Below the pieces are notes generated by a model. It was not told the DNA's origin and did no database searches. It was given only the letters and a program-made list of their open reading frames with translations. DNA of 64,000 bases from Cheilinus undulatus (lineage: Eukaryota > Chordata > Actinopteri > Labriformes > Labridae): the NCBI RefSeq assembly GCF_018320785.1, contig NC_054869.1, positions 36,806,289 to 36,870,288 on the forward strand, in the 5' to 3' direction. Both the position numbers and the translations under genes were made by a program. Of this stretch, positions 54,986-64,000 are shown in pieces; position 1 is the first letter of the stretch; each line of letters opens with the position of its first letter.

Positions 54986-55670
54986 CAGCTGAGAGCCTCT
55001 CTGTGCTTCTGACTGCTCTTCTAACTTTGACGATTTGGTACAAAAAAAGAATGAGGGAATAACTCTGCCAAAGGACACTCCCATTTCAAGAACTGACACA
55101 CAAACACACTCTCACACTCAAACAGTAAATGTTCTATCCAGTTGATTGCTTTTTTCTGCTGCTGGGGTTCTAATTAAAAATGTCAGAAGAAATTTCTTGC
55201 AAAGCTGATCATTCAGAACTCTGGGGCCACTCGTGATGCAGCTTTTACAATGTTTGCAGCACAACACTTACTTTTCAACAACCCCATTCATGAGTTATTC
55301 CTCAGGGTTAGTTTAATGATTTGCTCCATATCAGTGCTTTAAAGGACTCTTGTCCTCTATTTGTCTCCATAAGCAGATATCATATATGATAAGCAGGACT
55401 CTCTATTCATAGACGTCATGTCTCCTTTCCTACTCCAATCTTGAGTGTCAATTTCTGTTTGGATTATAAACAAAAACCAGTGCAAAGGAAGTTTTGGCCC
55501 GTATATTCCTCAGAGCTTGACTGAATTACCTCTGACTAAAAAAAATTACCACTGCCTTGTGAGTCTTAATTGTTGTCAAACAAGAGATTTGAGGTTCTGA
55601 GACTGACCAGACCCGGTCCCAACGCTGTAGAGGTTTGTTTGTTAACTCTTACACAGGAGTGACTGGACCC
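54976..55670. other. hsd17b3 upstream flank (5' UTR and promoter expected)
   Basis: On the - strand this is the first 700 bp upstream of the ATG. A short CACACAAACACACTCTCAC stretch lies at about 55095. No clear TATA box or CpG cluster was found, so the transcription start cannot be placed. Confidence 0.35.
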
Positions 55671-55920
55671 TACACTCTTCAATGAGTGGGTCAAAAATGA
55701 CCGATGTTAGAATCAATGTGTTTCTATGCCACTTTTGTCATTTTGGTTTAGAATAATCATCTGTAATATATTTTAAGTTTAATTTTGGTCCACACAAGAA
55801 TGATTTCATGTTTGAAATCTTTTTATTTTTCACTTTTTTTTTAACATTTTAAAGCATTTTTGGAAATCGGAAAAGAAAGAACAATGTCAGCAACTATTTT
55901 GTGTGTGTTTGAGAGAGTAT

Positions 55921-56523
55921 AGGTCTTTGCACACTGAGTACATTATTTTTTTGGTCCAAATTGTTTTGTTGGAACAGGTTTGATTTTATGTGAATTTTTG
56001 CATCAGTCCAAGTCATTTAAATGGGTGATGAATGATTCAGATTGGCGCCTCCTGCTTTCCTCTCTCTCGCTCGCTCGTCCCTACCTGACCCCTCCACTCT
56101 CTCTCTCTTTTTTCACACCGAAACGTCACTTTAAACGCTGTAGTCTGCCTTTGTATAATGTGACGATTAACCATTAAAATATGATAGATTAAGGCATACG
56201 TTTGTTCTTGCAACCACCTAATAGAGACTGAATCAAAAGTTGCTTTCCGTCTCTCCAAGGTTGCTGTGACATACGAGATGGTGCTGTACAAAGCTCTGTC
56301 GGGATGAATGGATCCAGTGTAATGTTTAAGGAGAGCCACAGGCTCATCCTCACTGTTTATTTTTGGCACATTACAAAACTGTTTACCACATTCTACCAAT
56401 TTTCACTAGATACAAATAAAATGCAACTGACTCAGTGTGCAAGTTTCGAGTTTGTGATGTTTTTTCGGATAACAGATCCGAAAAAGTACATCTGAAAACT
56501 GCGGACTCAGTGTGCAAAGGCCT
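55921..56523. mobile_element. TIR element, 603 bp, Harbinger-like ends
   Basis: The left end is AGGTCTTTGCACACTGAGTA and the right end ACTCAGTGTGCAAAGGCCT (inverse AGGCCTTTGCACACTGAGT). The interior is non-coding. The terminal motif is seen in fish PIF/Harbinger-type miniature elements as I recall, but a 3-bp target duplication could not be fixed. Confidence 0.65.
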
Positions 56524-56589
56524 AAGTGTTTGTGTGTTTGGTCATTCATGACTATTGTGTGAAAGACTATGTGTTTCATTGACCTTGAA

Positions 56590-57100
56590 AGGCAGATGGA
56601 TACGCCCATTTCCTTGTTTCTCACTGGTGAATCCATCTTGAAAAGCTCCCGTCTGAACCATTTGGGCCCGGTCAGAAAGTGACAGGACTAATCAGTGACG
56701 AGGGGTAGTACTTTCAGGCGCGGCGGAGTCCTGACATAAACAAGCAGCAACAAGAGGCCGCTGGAGTAATGAAGACACTAGCGTGGATGCTGCTAAAGCG
56801 CCAGTTTTATCAGAACTTGACGACATTTCTTCATTAACAGAAGAACAAAGAACAGCAGTGAGTTTTTTTCTTTTCAAAACGACAAAAGTCGTGTACTGAC
56901 ATGTTGACAGTAGCCATGGTTTGCGTCATGCAGCTCCATATGGAGTTTATTCCTCAGTAGCTGTGCACATGCACCTCAGTGGCGGCAATGATATCATGTG
57001 TTTTGTTGCTCTGATTGGCCCGTAAAGATGTGACAGAACTTTTATCCAGTCATCCTCTGAGTTTTTTTTCCCAAAGGCTCTGCCCTTTCCTAAATGCTGC
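56590..57100 (+). repeat. Dispersed promoter/first-exon-like unit, copy 2
   Basis: Same unit as 17766-18232. Frame 56770-56857 encodes EDTSVDAAKAPVLSELDDIS then SLTEEQRTA, ending at a splice donor GTGAGT at 56858. The start codon is out of frame after a small deletion. Shared blocks are TTTGGGCCCGGTCAGAAAGT and GATTGGCCCGTAAAGATGTG. Confidence 0.6.
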
Positions 57101-58189
57101 ATGTCATCTATCATCAAATTGTCTATTGACAATTATAGGCTGCAAAACTAGCTAGCAAACATAAGATAGATAATGTGTGTGGTCCACAAAATATATATTC
57201 CTGACAGAGTTTATAAGAATCAAAGGTTCCCATGTAATTCCAAAGGAAATGAATACGGGTCATTTTTATCCACTTAAGGGTTAAAGGTGTCACGCACTTG
57301 ATCTCCTCCTTCAATGCATGCTACACTTTCAATCCAGGTGATGCAATAAAAATCATCTGCGTCTGATCAGCACTGATCATAATGGTGTTAGACATGAAGA
57401 AGGTAACACCACTGACATTAACACCACTGACAGTACCATCCATGACACTCTTCCAGACAAAAAACATGTTACAAAAGGATATACTTACATCAATTTGATA
57501 TTTAATGTTTTTGTAATCTTTTCTGAATAATTTCCTGACAAGAAAGAGGGTAACATCAGTGACGCTATCTAAAAGCTTCATCAAATCAAGAGACATTTTT
57601 GAAAAATCTGTAAAAAGATAAAAATAAAAGAAAGGATAAGTGGGATAAATTTTGGTTCTTCGACATAGACTATCAAGAAAGAGCTACAGGAATTAAAATG
57701 ATATCCTCAGCATGATTTTGATTTAAAAATAAATGACCTTTTTTAATATGGCAACACAAGTGACATGACTCTAAGGAACAGTTACTTTCATGAATAAATT
57801 ATAATATCTATTTAAAATGTTTGTTTTATGTCCTTCATATTAGATATCTGAAGGCAATATATAGTATTGTTTTTTAAATGGAAGAAAAATAATATTTTGA
57901 CCTCACCCTCTGTACGTGACCATGATGACCATAGCCAAAAGAACACATAGTTGTTCAAATTACGTGGTTAATGGAAAAACAAAAAAAGTATTCATAATTT
58001 TCTTTCAAGTGAAAATTTCCAGTCCACTAGGGACAGAAAAAAATCTATGTTTCTGTCGAATGGCCCTCAACATACCAGGGGTATCGACAGGAAGTGTGTT
58101 TTGTGTTCAGGTATTCTATATATTTTTACAGATGTCTGTTTGAAGCATGGTTTGAAGTAAAACATGCCACAGCTGTCTTTCCATTCACT
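57101..58189. other. Upstream flank, unidentified
   Basis: AT-rich. GGGTCATTTTTATCCACTTA at 57257 partly mirrors GAGTGGGTCAAAAATGACCG at 55684, a weak hint of an outer inverted-repeat element. No gene. Confidence 0.3.
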
Positions 58190-58353
58190 CATGACGTCGT
58201 ACGCCGACCAAACATACGTCATCAACATGCGCCTTCAGTGTTGATCGCGCCATTCCTACAGGCGTGTGTTTCCCTCACACATTACATTACCACTGGCAGA
58301 GCTTTAGCAGCTGTCGTTACGAGACTCTGATTTTCCTGCCTTCCGAGTTTCAG
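58190..58353 (+). promoter_or_regulatory. Possible promoter and non-coding first exon of an unidentified + strand gene
   Basis: The stretch is CpG-richer than its surroundings. It carries CRE-like sites TGACGTCG (58192-58199) and TACGTCA (58215-58221) and runs into a strong splice donor CAG|GTGAGT at 58354. No credible coding frame crosses it and no downstream exon was found before the window ends. It lies upstream of hsd17b3 and points away from it, so a separate divergent gene is possible. The call rests only on these signals. Confidence 0.35.
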
Positions 58354-60040
58354 GTGAGTCCAGCCTTATATCACTCCCAAAAGACAGTAACCCGAGGGAG
58401 AAGTTTAATCAGTTAGCGTGCTGAACTACTTTGTAGTTTTACTAAATAAGTTTAGCTTAAGAGCTAACCTGAAGCTAGCTTTGGTGTTTGGCACTGACCC
58501 ACTCATAGTCTGGTTATTGCTTGTTTACCTGACGTATAGGCGTTTGTCTTGTGATTTTTTGGGATAACTTTAGGTGAAATGTGGTGAGGGCCAACAGCCT
58601 GAACTACGAAAATCAATTTAAATCCAAATTACAGATATTTAATGTGTTTGTTGTAGTTTATGCCCCCTCTTTACCATAAGGGTTATTTTGGTTTTCTCTT
58701 TCCTGCAAAATCTGAGTGATAACCCCTGTGGACACGTTTCTCTGCTCTGATGTAAATATGTCTTCAGCTTGGCATTTTTATCACGACCTGTCTGTACCTG
58801 ATAGCTGCTCGAAAGCGAAAACTGCTTTAATGTTATATGTAATCAAGGCTAGATAAAGGATTGGTTACCTCTAACATAAATTACCTGAATCGAATGGCAG
58901 ATTATCGTTTTGCATGTAGAGCTAACGTTAATGCTATATGCTTTTAGTGTCAATTAAAGGATAATGTCTTGCTGCCGCTAGCTTACCTGTTCTCTCTGGA
59001 AGGATTTAACAAATAGCATATTATCGTGGGAGCAACATAGGTTAATGCATGTGGAAACACCAGACATGTACACGGCTAACGCTGCACAGGACACACAACA
59101 TGCGTTATGAAGTGACACTGTCGTTCAGGCAGTTTTTAAAGCTAACTTAGCTTCATATCATGTTAGCAAGCTACCTGTTACACAATTGACACATTTGCTT
59201 TGTCAGTGACAGGCAGCCAACAAGCAAGCAGTGCGTTTCTGCATACAAAAGACTATCAGCAACCAGATGTGGTTTGTGACTAGAATGACAGAAGATGCTC
59301 ACAGACTGGACATGGCAACTAAAGCAGGCCTTATATGAATCACTATGAAGAGAATGGGTGTGAATAATGAAATCAATGCAGGCTGAATTCAGTGCAGCAG
59401 CTTTGTTTGCATTTTCTAATGCTGACTCAATGTCCCACAGTAATGATTTACCAAATGAACCAGGGAAAATTTTGCAATCATAGGGGTTATTAGTTGATCA
59501 TGCACTTCTTATGCTACAAGCATAAGCTTTTCATAGGTTTCAGATGGATACATTTGATTGGTTATCAAATTCTGACTTTATTTTACAAGATTATCAAGAC
59601 GTCTACGTAGATGAAACAAGAAATCAGTAAAAAAAAAAAAATACTCAATATAAAATATAAGCTTAACAAAGAACAGGGAAGAAGAAAATGAACATTAAAA
59701 AATATAAGCATAAGTGCCTTGGTGTTATGTGACCAGTAATTGCTACATTACTGATAAGAGATGTATTGATCTTATTACAGGTTCTCTGCCATTAAAATAG
59801 GAACTGTAATGAAATTGTATTCAAATACATGCTCTTAAATATGAAGGTGGCCCCCCTTTTGTAGATACAACAGCCTCCGCTCTTATTGGAAGGCTTTCTA
59901 CAAGATTTTGGAGTGTTTTTGTGTGAATATGTGCCCATTGATTCTGTAGAGCATTTATCTCTTTTCCAGTTCATCTGAAAAGTGCTCTATGTGGTTGAGG
60001 TCAGTGGGCCAGTCAAGTTCTTCCAAACCAAACTCATTAA
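58354..60040. other. Possible first intron of the unidentified gene, plus DNA-element fragment
   Basis: 58354-59780 is unique sequence. 59845-60045 contains GGTGGCCCCCCTTTTGTAGA, GGAAGGCTTTCTACAAGATT and GGCCAGTCAAGTTCTTCCA, words of a common fish DNA transposon. No exon. Confidence 0.4.
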
Positions 60041-61147
60041 ACCTAGGGCTGTACGATATTATCATTCTTTGAAATCTTTCTCTTCCTAACTCTGCCAGGC
60101 TTGTTCTGTTCTGTGTGGCTCAAATCGAATGTCACGATGATACTTCTCGCTCCAGTTCTTAACACTTGGAATCGCTGGGATAACTTTGTAGATCCTTCTC
60201 CTGCTTTGTGAGCTTTGCTAATTCTCAAGACTGAACTGATTTATTTTGGTTTTGGCATGGTGCCTTCTCAAGTGACAGCCTAAACTCTTTCTGAGGCTTT
60301 TATACTGTGTAAACTGGGATATAACCCTTAGTTTCAACTTGATTTTACAAGCACTGAGCATTGTAAAGTTAAGGCACATCATTGACTAACAGTGGTTTTT
60401 ACTACGGCTCGACTAAAAGGTCAGTTCTAAAGGGACTTAATAATTTTGACCCTTGTAGTTTTTGGTTTTAGTGAAATAAATTTGCTTCTCTGTGCAAAGC
60501 AAAATAGTGTAAGTATCCAAAATAAAACTAGAATGTTTGGAAAAGCTGTGTGATAAACTCTCCACTTTGTTTAACAGCACTTGGGAAATACTTGAGAAAA
60601 AAAGAAATTTTCATAGGGGGCTAATAATTTTGTCCTCATGTGTTCGTGGACCCTGCCGTAGACAAACTTTTCACTGGCGAATTAAATCTTTGACACATCT
60701 TCCATACAAGATGCCATGGATAATGTGAGCAGCTCTGACTTATCCTCTGCCAAGATCAAGTTAAACTTTATTTTTATTTCCGTAGGAAGACCAGGATGCT
60801 TATATTTATCAGACTGAAACAATTTTGTTCGGGTTTGGGATGCACAATATTGGCATATTAATTTTGGCAGATAATGCCAATATCAATATGTCTGCAGAAA
60901 ATGTATGCCGATATTCAGAGCTGATGTATCAGCTATAAATACAGGGTGTCTGTGGGGTCTTAAAAAGTATTAAAAGTTGATATATCAATTTAGCAAAAAT
61001 TAAGGATTTAAAAAGTCTTAAATGCAAGAGGATATGGCCTTAAATTTTGTAGCTTTTTATATGTATTCATTTTAAAATATACGTTATTTTGTGCACTTAT
61101 GTGCTGTTCCACTAAGTTGTCAGTGTGTCTTCAAAGCTCCGCAGGGC
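60041..61147. other. Mixed repeat fragments
   Basis: 60048 AGGGCTGTACGATATTATC and 60840 GGGATGCACAATATTGGCAT are ends of AGGGCTG-type and ATATTGGCA-type elements. 60944-61050 is a second copy of the hAT-like miniature element at 9602. Nothing coding. Confidence 0.45.
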
Positions 61148-61153
61148 CTCTAG

Positions 61154-61969
61154 TATGGGCTGAGATTTGTGCCACCAGAAACTGAATTTGAATAATGATA
61201 TTGAACTTGAATAGGATGATTTGAATTTGAATTTAATGTTTTGATATAGATTTTTTTTTGCTTTGAAACTGAATTTGTTTGGTTTGAAATTGTGTTTTAT
61301 TCACTTGAGCATTTAACTCTATATATTCCTTAAATTCAAAAATAAAAAATTCCATTTCAGTTCATTCAATTCAAATTCAGTTCTACATTTCAATTTCAGT
61401 TCAGCGTGGCACACTGTTTACGTAATCCACTTTCGTGAGGAAGAGTAATCGAGCACAGATAGTTCTCAACTGAGCGGGATGTTAGTAATGTTAGGACTTA
61501 ACATTGTGTTTTTCTTCCTGTAAACGATAAATATGAATAATTTTAAGCTTAATACAAACCTGATTATTGCGTCCTTGGTCTTGAGACATCACGTAAAAGA
61601 CGCCAGCTCTGCTCAGTTCTTCTTCTACTTGTATTTTCGGCTGTCCCGCTCAGTTGAGACCTATCTGTGCTTGATTATTCTTCCTCACGGAAGTGGATGA
61701 CGTAAACAGTGTGCCACGCTGAACTGAAATTGAATTGTAGAACTGAATTTGAATTGAATGAGCTGAAATGGATTTTTTAATTTTTGAATTTAAGGAATGT
61801 ATAGAGTTGAATGCTCAAGTGAATAAAATACACTTTCAAAGCAAACAAACTCAGTTTCAAAGCAAAAAAAATACAGTCTCAAAACATTAAATTCAAATTC
61901 AAATCATGCTATTCAAGTTCAATATCATTATTCAAATTCAGTTTCTGGTGGCACAAATGTCAGCTCATA
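61154..61969. mobile_element. 816-bp palindromic (foldback) element
   Basis: Two arms of about 326 bp (61154-61479 and 61644-61969) are inverted copies, roughly nine bases in ten pairing on reading. The loop is 164 bp. The ends read TATGGGCTGAGATTTGTGCC and, inverted, TATGAGCTGACATTTGTGCC. A perfect 6-bp direct repeat, CTCTAG, flanks it (61148-61153, 61970-61975). No ORF. Each arm holds a GGAAGTGGATGACGTAAAC-like segment with ETS and CRE-type cores. The family is not one I can name. Confidence 0.9.
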
Positions 61970-61975
61970 CTCTAG

Positions 61976-63178
61976 CTAGCAAGTAAACTGTATATGATCA
62001 AGTAATGTGTGCAGTTAAGTGACTGGTAAATGCACGTTTTCTGGGAAGTGAATGGAAAAGTTGGGGCCACAGCTGAGCCCTGTACCTGACAACTTTTTGG
62101 AAATAACAAACAGCTTTGCAGTGAAGCTTGGGCCTAGTGTACTACTAGCAAAGCATCTGTTAATGCTACTACCACTAGCATTTGTGCCATGGCTGGCAGC
62201 TGGTTTGGGAGGAAGTCTGGGAGCAATTTAAGACAACACCAATCAGAGGTGAAGGATAATATTCTTAATAAAATGTACTTGTATGGCCTCTTCAAAAGCG
62301 GTACTGGTGACTTTATGTAGCTGCAATGTTTACTGGTGACGGTTTAGTAGTTTACGGCCAACACTTGAGCATGTGCACATTATCATCACAGTAGAGAAAC
62401 GATACATAGTTCAGCCCTAGCCCTGATTATCTTTGTGATGTGTTTCTGGTAATGAGGAAGTGTTAACTGCTGATTGGCTTTATACACAATGTCAAGCAGA
62501 TTTGTGGCTCAAGTTTAAATGATCTGTAATTGATTGTTGGTGGTACTTTGATGCAGATATCTGTTTATAGGGAAAGTAAATCATTAGTTTACCATCTATG
62601 TGAGCTGGTATGTCATCAGTGCAGACTAGGGCTGGGCAATTAATCACAAATTAGATTAAATTGCAAAATGGCCTGCTGCAATTTACAAATCGCAGAAGTT
62701 GCTTTATTTCTTTAACTTGAAATGTGTCAAAATACTGGTTTAATAAATCATTTTTTGCAGAGATTTGATGCACATTATACAAGCATTTAAGTGTCATTTT
62801 TTATAGTGGTATACAAAAATCCTCTTTTTTGTGTTTTATGTATGTTTTTCTTAATCAGAATGAGTGACATAAATATGATAATGTCCTTAAACAAAGCAAA
62901 TGACATCCCATTTGCAAAATGGGCAAAAATAGTAAGCTCATTCTGTGACGCATCATTATCACCGTATTCAGGCCTGTTCTTCTTACAGTTCCTGCTGCAA
63001 AATTCACTGAGAATTTATTGATTTATTTGGGACAAACATTACCTTTTACATGGAGTAGCTTTTTGCTGGATTCTTCCACTCAATAAAAAGCAAAACACAG
63101 TTGTTACATGGAATATTGAGCTCTGCTGCAAAGAAGGCAATAACAAGAAATGGCTTAAGCTCATGCCTCGATCTATAG
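61976..63178. other. Unidentified, with a small repeat end
   Basis: 62630-62720 (GGGCTGGGCAATTAATCACA, then AATTGCAAAATGGCC) is the end of a common fish hAT-type repeat. The rest is AT-rich without a gene. Confidence 0.35.
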
Positions 63179-63725
63179 AGAGTGGTTTTCAACCTTGGGG
63201 TCAGGACCCCCTTGGGGGTCGTGAGACACTGAGAGGGGGTTGCTAGATTCCTTAAAAAACTAAGAATATGCTTAAAATGACACTCTTTCCTCTTTACACC
63301 AATTTTACCAAATGTAAACCCTCTTTCATCCCATTTAACACCAATTTTGGCAATTTTAGAACATTTTTGCTACTTAAAATCCTTTTTTGTCCATTTGAAA
63401 CCCTTCCCATCACTTTTTTTCTGCCTGTTTTTGTCTCTTCCAAACTTTTTACAACCCCTTTTGCTCATTTTAAACAGAGTTAACCAATTTTTGCTAGTTT
63501 ATATCAAATTTTCATCCCATTCCACCTAAGTTCCACAAATTGTGTGCACTTAATACACATTTTAGCCACTTTTTAACCCCCTCTTACCACTTTTTGCGCC
63601 CATTTTTGACACTTTAACTGAAATACATTCTTTAGAAATCTAATTTCACCACCTTTTCCACCATGTTTTTGCCATTATTAACCAATTTTAGCAATTTTTA
63701 ACCCATTTTAAAATGTTTTTAACAG
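63179..63725 (+). mobile_element. hAT-like element end with internal tandem array
   Basis: It begins GAGTGGTTTTCAACCTTGGG, then GGTCAGGACCCC and GAGACACTGAGAGGGGGTT, a hAT-type terminus. A degenerate array of CCAATTTTNGCAATTTTTAA-like units follows to about 63720, in the opposite sense to the array at 46.4-47.1 kb. The right end was not found before the window ends. Confidence 0.5.
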
Positions 63726-64000
63726 CTTAACTTCACTATGGACCATGTGTAATGATTGCCTCTCTGTGTACTGTTTCTTTAAATGCTTTTGGTTACTATG
63801 GTGATGCAAAGCGTCATGAGGATGTAACCTGTACACTTTGTGGTCGACAGTAGTTGCTCCCGGTACTGATACTTTGCCTTTGTTTGTAAGTTGGGACTCT
63901 GGAGCCATTTATTTGCTTTTTCCTCCACATAAGTGTGCTTATGCAACCTGTGAAGAATGTCTGAGCTTCCCTGCAAACATTAAACGTGCAGTGTGACGGT
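63726..64000. other. Window end, unidentified
   Basis: The sequence changes to balanced composition. No exon could be supported. Short - strand ORFs here have no known similarity. Confidence 0.3.

Noticed and set aside
58094..58330. 78-codon ORF near the possible promoter
   Set aside because: No similarity known to me; it spans the CRE sites and ends before the donor.
60048..62420. A single large element with AGGGCTG ends enclosing the palindrome
   Set aside because: The two ends share only a short motif and diverge at once; probably unrelated fragments.

Overview
The window reads as teleost fish nuclear DNA. It is AT-rich, its genes are split into many short exons with GT/AG introns, and the space between is packed with fish-type repeats: Tc1/mariner, hAT-like elements, short inverted-repeat elements, an L2/CR1-like LINE and tRNA-derived SINEs. 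Nothing bacterial or viral was seen. A percomorph fish is my inference from the repeat families; no species call is possible.

Two protein-coding genes can be assembled exon by exon. On the + strand, the last five exons of ERCC6L2 (SNF2-family DNA-repair ATPase) lie at 1674-13984. Together they give 868 codons of the C-terminal half; the helicase core must lie upstream of base 1. On the - strand a complete 11-exon hsd17b3 (17-beta-hydroxysteroid dehydrogenase 3, 323 aa) runs from its ATG at 54975 to its stop at 34463, with a 15.8-kb first intron. The genes are convergent and neighbouring, as I recall for human 9q22. Their products do not act together: one is nuclear (DNA repair), the other sits at the endoplasmic reticulum and makes androgen.

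Layout. 1-14250: ERCC6L2 exons, with introns filled by Tc1 copies, including a three-level nest at about 8.9-10.8 kb. 14.3-33.8 kb: intergenic, with three copies of a ~1-kb inverted-repeat element, a 2.2-kb hAT-like element, Tc1 copies (one split by a LINE) and several complex, non-repetitive stretches that may be conserved regulatory DNA. 33.8-34.4 kb: a Tc1/mariner miniature element beside the hsd17b3 stop codon. 34.5-39.1 kb: hsd17b3 exons 11 to 2. 39.1-54.8 kb: intron 1, holding two hAT elements with target-site duplications, a microsatellite, a SINE and a triple AGGTCA repeat. 55-64 kb: upstream flank, with a second copy of a promoter/first-exon-like unit, a possible CRE-containing promoter with a 5' exon at 58.2-58.35 kb, and an 816-bp palindromic element.

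No undescribed biological system is evident. The most interesting items are the near-perfect palindrome at 61154-61969, hAT-like elements carrying degenerate tandem arrays, the dispersed unit with a helicase-like first exon, the DR1-type repeat in hsd17b3 intron 1, and a transposon that holds the nearest hsd17b3 polyadenylation signals. All exon calls were made by eye from frame, splice sites and remembered family similarity; nothing was searched or aligned by computer.
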